A stretch of DNA of 10,403 nt from Prolixibacteraceae bacterium. GTDB taxonomy: Bacteria; Bacteroidota; Bacteroidia; Bacteroidales; Prolixibacteraceae. The DNA lies in the NCBI GenBank assembly GCA_016931875.1, contig JAFGDX010000161.1:1-10403 (forward strand), in the 5' to 3' direction. Position numbers and translations under genes: made by a program. Shown here one piece after another: positions 1 through 9,690 of the stretch. Every line of letters begins with the position of its first letter. The first letter of the stretch is position 1. The notes beneath the pieces were generated by a model that was not told the DNA's origin, made no database searches, and worked only from the letters and a program-made list of their open reading frames with translations.

Positions 1-2942
<2,942 letters not shown>

Positions 2943-3075
2943 TAATATCAGGTATAGAAAAGAAATATCTGACAGCTTTTGTTTATCTTTTTTGATTCTA
3001 AATTGTGTTTTGTTAAATAACTGATAGTCAGATTGGTGCTTTTTATTGGAAAAGTTCAGGTTTCAACATTTTTTT

Positions 3076-3083
3076 TATATTTG
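3076..3083 (+). promoter_or_regulatory. Candidate -7 element upstream of the 3136-5670 gene run
   Basis: TATATTTG matches the Bacteroidota -7 consensus TAnnTTTG exactly and lies 52 bases before the ATG of the membrane-protein gene. A well-spaced -33 TTTG is not present; the nearest TTG (3046-3048) is 27 bases upstream, which is too far. It may drive the membrane protein, SUI1 and perhaps the genes behind them. Nothing else was recognised in the 2837-3135 gap apart from the elements listed for the opposite strand. Confidence 0.4.
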
Positions 3084-3135
3084 AACCGTGATTGAGGTAT
3101 TAAATTAACTTTATTCCGCTGAAGAAGTAAAAACT

Positions 3136-3516
3136 ATGAGTTCCATCTCAATAACCGGAGCATTTATCATTACTCTCTCCCTGCTTTCTTATGGAATTGG
3201 AAGCATATCGTTGCAGCGGTTTAAAATGGTTTCGCCAGGGGTACTCTGGTTTCTTACCATGGGGGTTGTACTCGATATTATTGCTACTATTTTTATGATA
3301 GTCGGTTCCCGAAACACTCCTTTTACTTTGCATGGTTTTTTGGGGTATTCCGCACTTTTGATCATGTTAATTGATGTGATTTTAATCTGGCGCATTTATT
3401 TAAATGAGGAAATCAATGCATTTGTCGGGAAAAAACTTCTTTTATATTCAAAAATTGCGTATAGTTGGTGGATTGTTGCCTATTTAACCGGCAGCATGTT
3501 AATTATTTGGAGATAA
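3136..3516 (+). CDS. Small four-helix integral membrane protein, HsmA-like
   Basis: This 126-residue protein is almost entirely four hydrophobic helices, at about residues 5-25, 36-57, 65-87 and 103-125, with short charged loops (QRFK, LNEE, GKK). It should sit in the inner membrane. The layout, with an acidic residue in helix 2 (D47 in [10 protein letters not shown]) and a histidine opening helix 3 (H66 in [14 protein letters not shown]), resembles the small HsmA family of uncharacterised membrane proteins; that link is from memory of the family pattern and is tentative. D47 and D80 are acidic residues within predicted helices and may matter for function. Only 4 bases separate its stop from the ATG of the SUI1 gene, so the two are very probably co-transcribed. 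No signal peptide or catalytic motif is visible, and no reaction can be assigned. Confidence 0.8.
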   Translation: MSSISITGAFIITLSLLSYGIGSISLQRFKMVSPGVLWFLTMGVVLDIIATIFMIVGSRNTPFTLHGFLGYSALLIMLIDVILIWRIYLNEEINAFVGKKLLLYSKIAYSWWIVAYLTGSMLIIWR

Positions 3517-3520
3517 TATT

Positions 3521-3865
3521 ATGGCAGGCGACTGGAAAGACCGGTTGGGAGTGGTTTATTCTACAAATCCCGATTTTAACTATAAAAACGATAACAAAGA
3601 GGAACCGGATACTCTTCCTCCAAAGCAACAAAATCTGAAAGTTTTGCTCGATCGCAAACAGCGAAAAGGCAAAAGTGTAACACTTGTTACGGGGTTTACA
3701 GGTTCGGACGGAGATTTAAAAGAACTGGGAAAACTTCTGAAAACCAAATGCGGTGTTGGCGGAACGGTAAAAAACGGCGAAATACTTATCCAGGGAGATT
3801 TTTGTACAAAAATTCTGGAAATACTTCAAAAAGAAGGGTACAAAGCAAAACGTTCGGGCGGGTAG
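3521..3865 (+). CDS. yciH: SUI1/YciH-family translation factor (eIF1-like)
   Basis: This 114-residue cytoplasmic protein has a polar, probably flexible N-terminus (1-36) and one SUI1 domain (about 38-112). Diagnostic pieces are the basic [15 protein letters not shown] segment (45-59), the [17 protein letters not shown] core (77-93) and the LQKEGYKAK end. In eukaryotes eIF1/SUI1 controls start-codon selection on the small ribosomal subunit; bacterial YciH proteins bind the 30S subunit and are thought to influence initiation fidelity, though their normal role is not well settled. The length is typical of bacterial members. The gene begins 4 bases after the membrane-protein gene and ends 20 bases before the start of the GH43 gene, so all three may share a transcript. 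The family call is firm; the symbol follows the E. coli homologue. Confidence 0.92.
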   Translation: MAGDWKDRLGVVYSTNPDFNYKNDNKEEPDTLPPKQQNLKVLLDRKQRKGKSVTLVTGFTGSDGDLKELGKLLKTKCGVGGTVKNGEILIQGDFCTKILEILQKEGYKAKRSGG

Positions 3866-3885
3866 CAACTTTTATAAATACAAAA

Positions 3886-4794
3886 ATGAATTCAAAAAAA
3901 ATATTCATTCTTTTTGGTTATCTGCTGTTGACATTTTTTGTAAATGCAAAGGAAAATAAAGAGGTTTACATGTTTTCCTATTTTATGGGAAATGGTGAAG
4001 ATGGTTTGCATCTGGCCTATAGTTACGATGGAATGAAATGGGAAGTTCTGAATAACAATCAGTCCTATTTGGTTCCGCAGGTTGGCAAAGACAAGCTGAT
4101 GCGCGATCCTTGCATCATCGCGGGCCCCGACAATAAATTTCATATGGTTTGGACGGTGAGCTGGGGTGAAAAAGGAATTGGTTATGCCTCGTCTGATGAT
4201 TTGATTCACTGGTCGGAACAAAAATATATTCCGGTGATGGAGCATGAACCCACCGCCCGAAATTGCTGGGCTCCCGAAGTTTTTTACGATAAAGCTTCCG
4301 AACAGTATCTGATTTTCTGGTCGACCACCATTCCGGGAAGATTTCCTGAAACCGAATCAGAGGGAGACGCGGGCTACAATCACCGGATGTATTATGTTAC
4401 CACCAAAGATTTTCAGGAGTATAGCGAAACAAAACTTTTTTATGACCAGGGGTTTAATGTTATCGATGGTACGCTTGTAAAAGATAAAAACAAATATATC
4501 CTGTTTTTAAAAGATGAAACGCGCACACCGCCCGAAAAAAATATCAGGATTGCCACCGGTAAAAAACTCACCGGAGAATACAGCAAGGCTTCGGCGCCCA
4601 TAACCGGCAATTACTGGGCAGAAGGGCCAACTCCGGTAAAAATAGGTAAATACTGGGTGGTTTATTTTGATAAATATATCGATCATAAAATGGGGGCAGT
4701 GCGTTCCTCCGATTTGAAAAACTGGGAAGATATTTCCGGGCAGGTTGAATTTCCGGAAGGAACGCGGCACGGAACCGTTTTTAAAGTGTCGTAA
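3886..4794 (+). CDS. Secreted GH43-type glycosidase (probable arabinosidase or xylosidase)
   Basis: The start is taken as the ATG at 3886 because it opens a signal peptide (basic MNSKK, hydrophobic 6-19, VNA-K cleavage near 21). The same frame stays open upstream to an ATG at 3748, but that would overlap SUI1 and bury the signal peptide. The 302-residue protein is a single five-bladed beta-propeller. Likely catalytic residues are D74 in MRDPCI (base), D194 in VIDGT (pKa modulator) and E246 in WAEGPT (acid); NCWAPEVF at 127-133 is another GH43 hallmark. GH43 enzymes mostly release arabinose or xylose with inversion of configuration. No extra C-terminal beta-sandwich or carbohydrate-binding domain is present. 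The GH51 arabinofuranosidase downstream favours an arabinose-containing substrate, but specificity and subfamily cannot be read from the sequence. Confidence 0.85.
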   Translation: MNSKKIFILFGYLLLTFFVNAKENKEVYMFSYFMGNGEDGLHLAYSYDGMKWEVLNNNQSYLVPQVGKDKLMRDPCIIAGPDNKFHMVWTVSWGEKGIGYASSDDLIHWSEQKYIPVMEHEPTARNCWAPEVFYDKASEQYLIFWSTTIPGRFPETESEGDAGYNHRMYYVTTKDFQEYSETKLFYDQGFNVIDGTLVKDKNKYILFLKDETRTPPEKNIRIATGKKLTGEYSKASAPITGNYWAEGPTPVKIGKYWVVYFDKYIDHKMGAVRSSDLKNWEDISGQVEFPEGTRHGTVFKVS

Positions 4795-4836
4795 GAAGTA
4801 TTTAGCAGGTTGAAATAATTTCGTAATAATAAAAAA

Positions 4837-5670
4837 GTGGCTGAATTAGGAAAAACAAATACCCTTAAAATGGTAAGGGAAACCGATAACGGGATTTATC
4901 TTGATGGTGAAAATCTCGGAGAAATTTTAATGCCTCAAAAGTTTATTACCCCAGAGGTTCGGGAAAATAAGGAAGCAGTGGTTTTTGTCTATTCCGATTC
5001 GGAGGATCGGCTGGTAGCAACAACCGAAAATCCACTTGCCAAGGCGGGTGAGTTTGCCTTGTTAAAGGTGGTGGCAACCAATCGGTTTGGTGCTTTCCTC
5101 GACTGGGGTTTGCCCAAAGATTTACTGGTTCCGTTTAGCGAACAAAAATCAAAAATGATGGAAGGCAAATATGACCTTGTGTATGTATTTGTTGATGTTT
5201 TAACCAACCGGATTGCAGCTTCGGCAAAATTGAATAAATTTCTGGATAATACCCCACCTGTATATTCACCGGGCGAGCAGGTTCACCTAATAATTGCAGA
5301 AGAAACCGATTTGGGGTACAAGGCCATTGTAAATAACGAACATTGGGGGATTTTGTATAAAAACCAGGTATTTAAACCCCTTTCAACGGGCGAAAAAATA
5401 ACCGGCTACATAAATAAAATCAGGGAAGATGATAAGATTGATCTCCTTTTGGAAAAACCCGGTTACGAAAAAATCGATTCCATCGCTCAAAAAATCCTGG
5501 ATGTGCTGGACCAAAACAGGGGATTTGTTGCTCTAACTGATAAATCATCGCCCGAAATGATTCAGACCATGCTGGGAATCAGTAAAAAGAATTTTAAAAA
5601 AGCGGTGGGTAATTTGTACAAAAGAAAAATGATTGAATTTAAATCCGACGGAATAAAACGGTTGGATTAA
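4837..5670 (+). CDS. cvfB: CvfB-family S1-domain RNA-binding protein
   Basis: This 277-residue cytoplasmic protein starts with GTG. That start is preferred over the ATG at 4870 because AELGKTNTLKMVRETDNGIYLDG matches the conserved N-terminus of the CvfB/YitL family. Three S1-like beta-barrel modules follow in order: about 6-65, 70-135 (the clearest, LLKVVATNRFGAFLDWGLPKDLLVP) and 145-207. A C-terminal winged-helix domain spans about 212-277 (LGISKKNFKKAVGNLYKRKMI). CvfB of Staphylococcus aureus binds RNA and affects virulence gene expression; the role in Bacteroidota is not established. It lies 42 bases after the GH43 stop and has no strong promoter of its own, so it may be read from the same transcript. 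The length and domain order are normal for the family. Confidence 0.92.
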   Translation: MAELGKTNTLKMVRETDNGIYLDGENLGEILMPQKFITPEVRENKEAVVFVYSDSEDRLVATTENPLAKAGEFALLKVVATNRFGAFLDWGLPKDLLVPFSEQKSKMMEGKYDLVYVFVDVLTNRIAASAKLNKFLDNTPPVYSPGEQVHLIIAEETDLGYKAIVNNEHWGILYKNQVFKPLSTGEKITGYINKIREDDKIDLLLEKPGYEKIDSIAQKILDVLDQNRGFVALTDKSSPEMIQTMLGISKKNFKKAVGNLYKRKMIEFKSDGIKRLD

Positions 5671-5753
5671 ATCAAATAGGTGAAACCGGCTGTGACAAAA
5701 AAATAATTTATTCCGGTAGAAATGTTTTTGTTAAACCTTGATTTATAGTTGCC

Positions 5754-5781
5754 TTTAACACCTGCTAACTTTTGTGTTAAA
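5754..5781. repeat. Inverted repeat (TTTAACAC / GTGTTAAA) before the GH51 gene
   Basis: An exact 8-base inverted repeat (5754-5761 and 5774-5781) surrounds a 12-base spacer and overlaps the candidate -33 element. A further GTTAAAC occurs at 5730-5736, matching the one at 5776-5782. The arrangement could be a regulator site for the arabinofuranosidase gene, but the arms are AT-rich and short, so chance is possible. Elsewhere in the 5671-5877 gap only AT-rich sequence was seen. Confidence 0.3.
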
Positions 5782-5805
5782 CTATGAGTGTCATCCGTAC
5801 ATTTT
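5771..5805 (+). promoter_or_regulatory. Weak candidate promoter for the GH51 gene
   Basis: TTTG at 5771-5774 is followed after 23 bases by TACATTTT at 5798-5805, one mismatch from TAnnTTTG. Spacing is at the upper end of the Bacteroides range. It would give a leader of about 65 bases. The 207-base gap and the change from CvfB to a glycosidase make a separate promoter here likely even if these exact elements are wrong. Confidence 0.35.
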
Positions 5806-5877
5806 ATTTTGTTTTTATTATTTTAATCGTTATGTTCGTTTCAAAATAAATTTATTTAAACCAATAAAACCTATAAA

Positions 5878-7422
5878 ATGTATTTCAAAAAAATTTTAAG
5901 CGGATTTTTGGTGTTGACAGCTTGTTTGGCAACCGCGCAAAACAAAATCGTTGTTAACACCGATTTGGGAAAAGAAACCATCAGCAAACACATTTACGGC
6001 CATTTTTCTGAACATCTGGGGAATTGTATTTATGGTGGTTACTGGGTAGGAGAGGAATCGGATATTCCCAATACCCTGGGAATCAGAAACGATGTGGTGG
6101 ATGCGTTAAAGGAAATCGGGATTCCGAATTTGCGCTGGCCGGGTGGTTGTTTTGCCGATGAATATCACTGGATGGACGGAATTGGCCCCCGCGATGAAAG
6201 ACCCACCATGATTAATACGCACTGGGGCGGAGTGACTGAAGACAACAGTTTTGGAACACACGAGTTTCTGGAACTTTGCAGCCAGCTGGATTGTGAACCT
6301 GTAATTTGCGGGAACCTGGGAAGCGGAACTCCCCAGGAAATGTCGCAGTGGGTTGAATACCTCAATTCGGACAATGTGAGCCCGATGACTGATTTGAGAA
6401 AAACCAACGGCCGAGAAGAACCCTGGGGTGTAAAATACTGGGGTGTAGGAAATGAAAGCTGGGGATGTGGCGGAAATATGACCGCCCAGTTTTATGCCGA
6501 TAACATGCGCAGGTTTTCAACATTTACAAAAAATTACGGCAATAACCGTTTGTACAAAGTGGCCTGTGGCCCCAATGTTGACGATTACAACTGGATGGAG
6601 ACTTTGATGAAAAACGGAAACCCGGGCGGAAGTTTTCAGGGAATTTCGCTGCATTACTACACCGTTTGTCACACGTGGCGCCAAAAAGGTTCGGCAACTC
6701 AGTTTGATGAAAGCGAATATTTTACTACCCTGGACAAAACGTTGTTTATGGATGAGTTGCTTCGGAAACATATTACAATCATGGATAAATATGACCCGAA
6801 TAACCGTGTAGGTTTGATTGTTGATGAATGGGGAAACTGGCACGATGTTGAACCCGGAACCAATCCCGGCTTTTTATACCAGCAAAATACACTCCGCGAT
6901 GCCATGGTGGCGTCAGTAAATCTTGACCTGTTCAACAAATACTGCCGCCGGGTTAAAATGGCCAACATTGCTCAAACCGTGAATGTTTTGCAGGCCATGA
7001 TTTTAACGCGCGACGGTGAGATGGTAAAAACACCTTCCTACTATGTTTTTAAAATGTACAAGGTGCATCATGATGCAGTTCTGCTTCCATCAAATGTGGT
7101 TTGCGACAATTATTCGTACGGCGATGAATCAGTTCCGGCGCTTTCAACAACAGCTTCAAAAGCAGCCGATGGAAAAATTCATCTGACAATCAGTAATCTT
7201 GACCCGCACAACAGCAAGGAAGTAGTTTGTGAAATGCGTGGCACAGGTAAAGTGGCTTTTGTTTCAGGGAGCGTAGTAACCGGAGAAAAAATAAACTCAT
7301 ACAACGATTTTGGTAAAAAGGAAGAAGTTTCTTTGAACCAATTTAAAGACGTGAAGGTGAACGGCAACATGGTTACCGTAACCATGCCGGCCAAATCGGT
7401 TGTGTTGGTGGAGTTGATGTAA
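5878..7422 (+). CDS. Exported GH51 alpha-L-arabinofuranosidase
   Basis: The 514-residue enzyme should remove alpha-L-arabinofuranosyl residues from arabinan, arabinoxylan or arabinogalactan fragments with retention of configuration. After the signal sequence come the GH51 signature [13 protein letters not shown] (86-98), the acid/base E193 in [12 protein letters not shown] and the nucleophile E317 in IVDEWGNW. The TIM barrel runs to about 385 and a beta-sandwich fills the rest to the [11 protein letters not shown] end. The length is normal for single-unit GH51 enzymes. The N-terminus is ambiguous: A20-Q21 looks like a normal cleavage site, whereas LTAC at 13-16 fits a lipobox, so it may be soluble in the periplasm or a lipoprotein. 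It follows CvfB after a 207-base gap and faces the lipoprotein operon across a strong terminator. Names such as abfA or arfA are used for homologues. Confidence 0.96.
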   Translation: MYFKKILSGFLVLTACLATAQNKIVVNTDLGKETISKHIYGHFSEHLGNCIYGGYWVGEESDIPNTLGIRNDVVDALKEIGIPNLRWPGGCFADEYHWMDGIGPRDERPTMINTHWGGVTEDNSFGTHEFLELCSQLDCEPVICGNLGSGTPQEMSQWVEYLNSDNVSPMTDLRKTNGREEPWGVKYWGVGNESWGCGGNMTAQFYADNMRRFSTFTKNYGNNRLYKVACGPNVDDYNWMETLMKNGNPGGSFQGISLHYYTVCHTWRQKGSATQFDESEYFTTLDKTLFMDELLRKHITIMDKYDPNNRVGLIVDEWGNWHDVEPGTNPGFLYQQNTLRDAMVASVNLDLFNKYCRRVKMANIAQTVNVLQAMILTRDGEMVKTPSYYVFKMYKVHHDAVLLPSNVVCDNYSYGDESVPALSTTASKAADGKIHLTISNLDPHNSKEVVCEMRGTGKVAFVSGSVVTGEKINSYNDFGKKEEVSLNQFKDVKVNGNMVTVTMPAKSVVLVELM

Positions 7423-7446
7423 GAAATCATTTTTACAAAAGGTTAT

Positions 7447-7485
7447 AAAAACAAGCGGGTTATTTTTCAAAACCCGCTTGTTTTT
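7447..7485. terminator. Strong bidirectional intrinsic terminator between convergent genes
   Basis: A 13-base perfect stem (AAACAAGCGGGTT at 7449-7461 pairing with AACCCGCTTGTTT at 7471-7483) closes a 9-base loop and extends by two A-T pairs to 7447 and 7485. A T-run follows on the plus strand and the A-run before it gives a T-run on the minus strand, so it can end both the GH51 transcript and the lipoprotein operon. It touches the stop codon of the last lipoprotein gene. Confidence 0.9.
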
Positions 7486-8667
7486 TTATGAAGCACTGGT
7501 AACCTGTTTTTCAATCAGTTTTAAGTCCAGTTTTCGCTGGCCCAGAATTGTTATGTATTGGATACAATGATCGGAATGCACCTGATTTTTATTTCCAAAT
7601 ACCTGGTATGATTTTATAACCCAGTCGAGTGCTGCTTCCAAATCGCCCTGCATTTCGCAGGCAACCGCAAGGTTAAACATTGATTTTGCAGCAATATTTT
7701 TATTTGGGTTATTCACATTGGCCTTCCAAATTATAGCAGCATCCAGCCATTTCCCTTCTTTTACCATCTGTTCGGTTGTTTTTAATTCAACCTGGCCCGA
7801 AGTATAGTAAAGCCGCTGAACTTCAGTCCAGTGGGGAAACAGGTTTTGTACCCAGCGAATTCCCATAACATCGGCGGCATTTAATACAGCGTCTTTTCGG
7901 GGTGGAAGTTCTTTCGCAGCGTATCTTAAAAATTCACTTTCCGTGTTCCACATCAAGGTGTCCTGATGATAGTAAAAAAATTCAGGTTCTCCTGTTTTCA
8001 GATTGTAAAAATTCCATAATCCCCCACTTATAACTGTTACATTTCCTAAAAAATAACTGGAGGTTAATTTTTGAGTTATCTGAAAATGTGTAGTCTCGAA
8101 ATAATCGAGAGAGATAAACAAATCAGCGTGGGTTGCATCGGCTATTTTTTTTAATTCTTTGGAAGTGTACAATCCAAGTTTTGGATCCAGGTATTTTGTA
8201 GTGTATTTTTCTTTTGTTGTTTGTTCATTTTTTTGAAGAAGCCCTGCCAGCATCTCAACGGAAGGATAAAGCAGTTGCGAAGTATCTGATTTATCAACCT
8301 GAAACAGGGAATCTGAAAAATAACGGGTGACGAAGTCAGAAGGCGGCAGTACGATTAATGTGTCGAAATAAAACTGGTTTTTGAGGTTTTCAACTGCTGA
8401 ACCAAAGTATATTTTTGCGGCCAGGGTATCCGGGTTTAACGTGTCGGCATATGATGAGGCGTTGGAAGGAAGGTTTCCAGGGTTAAAAATATTCGCATTT
8501 GCCGTATTGTTGTAACGGACTACGGCTGTGGAATATTTTTGGGGAAGCATTAGTTTGGCTGGTTCAACCACTTCTATATCAATCAGATTAAAACTGTAAA
8601 GGGTATTGCATCCCTGTAAAACCGCGGCCGTAAATAGCAGAAGAATAAGGTTCCGCCCGGTTTTCAT
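7486..8667 (-). CDS. Putative lipoprotein, DUF6340-like, third of three paralogs
   Basis: This 393-residue protein begins with a lipoprotein signal peptide whose lipobox LQGC places the lipidated cysteine at residue 20. The residues after it (NTLYSF) lack the acidic stretch linked to surface export in Bacteroidota, which slightly favours a periplasm-facing location. The middle carries ADLFISLDYFETT, a segment shared with the two upstream genes, then DTLMW and LPPRKDAVL. The C-terminal part (about 305-355: GKWLDAAIIW, FNLAVACEMQGDLEAALDW) is helical and reads like one to two TPR-type repeats, suggesting protein binding. The overall pattern resembles the uncharacterised Bacteroidota family DUF6340; this is from memory and needs a profile search. 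Its ATG directly follows the stop codon of the preceding gene, so the genes are surely co-transcribed. No enzymatic motif was seen and the function is unknown. Confidence 0.88.
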   Translation of the reverse strand: MKTGRNLILLLFTAAVLQGCNTLYSFNLIDIEVVEPAKLMLPQKYSTAVVRYNNTANANIFNPGNLPSNASSYADTLNPDTLAAKIYFGSAVENLKNQFYFDTLIVLPPSDFVTRYFSDSLFQVDKSDTSQLLYPSVEMLAGLLQKNEQTTKEKYTTKYLDPKLGLYTSKELKKIADATHADLFISLDYFETTHFQITQKLTSSYFLGNVTVISGGLWNFYNLKTGEPEFFYYHQDTLMWNTESEFLRYAAKELPPRKDAVLNAADVMGIRWVQNLFPHWTEVQRLYYTSGQVELKTTEQMVKEGKWLDAAIIWKANVNNPNKNIAAKSMFNLAVACEMQGDLEAALDWVIKSYQVFGNKNQVHSDHCIQYITILGQRKLDLKLIEKQVTSAS

Positions 8668-9690
8668 TTAGTTTTGCTTATTAAGTTTAGCGATATCTTT
8701 TTTTCGTTGGGTCAAAATATTCTGGTACAACAGAATTATTTTCAAATCTTCCTTGTTCCGGTACTCAACAGCCAGTTTTTGTGCAGCGTCGGCCCAGCGC
8801 GAAGCCATTTCAATATCGTCTTTCATTTCGTATGCCAGGGCAAGGTTGTAGCGCGCACTAATAGCCAGTTTGCCATTTTTATCGGTGGCATATTTTTCCC
8901 ATAACTGAATGGCTTTGTCCCAGTCACCTTTGCCCACATAATACGAGGCCTGGTCAAAATCGGGGAGGGGCGGCACCGCATACATCCGGTTTACGGTTTG
9001 CCATGATGCAAAAAACCGTTTGGCATAATTTTCCCCGCTTAATTGTGATGCTATTCGCAATGCGGTTTCGCGCGGAGGGAACTGGTAATTTTTGTTGAAA
9101 TTTCCGTTTTCATCATAACCATTCCAGTAGATTGTATCGATCAATGCTTTTCGTTCAATCAGTTTTTCGTGCTCCGGGTCAAAAACAGCCCAAACATTGG
9201 CGGTAATTACCTCGTTTGATTTTGGTGCTTCATAACTTTCTGAATATTCCGAAAAGAAATAAGAGAAAGTTTCCAGTGAAATAACCACATCGGCACCTGT
9301 GGTTTGGCTAATCTGTTTTACCAAATCAAAATCCAGCACGGGCAGTTTGTCACCCGAATGTCTTTTAAAAGCATTGTAGGGAAGAATTTTAATATCCTCG
9401 AAAGTGTTGTTGATTTTCAGATTTTTTGCAAGTTCATTTAAACACGAGGTTACCAGAATACTGTCCAGCCTGTCAGGGTTGGTTTGGGCTTTTCTCAGTT
9501 GATGATCCTTTTTGTAGTATTGCTGAAGTGTGTCTCCCGGATATTTAAAATTCCGGTAAATAAGAACCGCATTTTGGGCATCCGGGGGAACAGGAATTTC
9601 GCCCGGTTTGTAAACATCAATGGGATACTCTTTATAAACCGTACACGAGGCAACAACAGCAATTAAAATCAGCAGAAATAATCGGTTCAT
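8668..9690 (-). CDS. Putative lipoprotein, DUF6340-like, second of three paralogs
   Basis: This 340-residue protein starts with a lipoprotein signal (hydrophobic LFLLILIAVV, lipobox VASC with cysteine 16). Its core repeats the features of the neighbours: GADVVISLETFSYF in the middle, AVFDPEHEKLIERKALIDTIYW, then FPPRETALRIA. The C-terminal helical part from about 255 (GDWDKAIQLWEKY, ARYNLALAYEMKDDIEMASRW) has TPR-like spacing, and the protein ends with TQRKKDIAKL, similar to the QRK ending of both paralogs. It is about 50 residues shorter than the downstream paralog. The start codon overlaps the stop of the upstream gene by 4 bases (ATGA), and its own stop abuts the next ATG, typical of translational coupling. 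It is probably membrane-anchored and faces the periplasm. Function is unknown; family membership is tentative but paralogy is plain from the shared motifs. Confidence 0.88.
   Translation of the reverse strand: MNRLFLLILIAVVASCTVYKEYPIDVYKPGEIPVPPDAQNAVLIYRNFKYPGDTLQQYYKKDHQLRKAQTNPDRLDSILVTSCLNELAKNLKINNTFEDIKILPYNAFKRHSGDKLPVLDFDLVKQISQTTGADVVISLETFSYFFSEYSESYEAPKSNEVITANVWAVFDPEHEKLIERKALIDTIYWNGYDENGNFNKNYQFPPRETALRIASQLSGENYAKRFFASWQTVNRMYAVPPLPDFDQASYYVGKGDWDKAIQLWEKYATDKNGKLAISARYNLALAYEMKDDIEMASRWADAAQKLAVEYRNKEDLKIILLYQNILTQRKKDIAKLNKQN

Noticed and set aside
3748..3885. Upstream extension of the GH43 reading frame to an ATG at 3748
   Set aside because: It overlaps SUI1 in another frame, encodes a basic low-complexity segment, and would place the clear signal peptide in the interior of the protein.
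4870..4872. ATG at 4870 as the start of cvfB
   Set aside because: Starting there would remove the conserved N-terminal LGKTNTLKMV segment that belongs to the first S1-like module; the GTG at 4837 fits the family better.
5685..5717. Possible terminator hairpin after cvfB (ACCGG ... CCGGT)
   Set aside because: The arms are only five bases with a 23-base loop, and no uninterrupted T-run directly follows, so it is not a convincing terminator.
5844..5857. 14-bp palindrome AAATAAATTTATTT before the GH51 start
   Set aside because: It is made of A and T only in a very AT-rich leader, where such symmetry is expected by chance and a hairpin would be weak.
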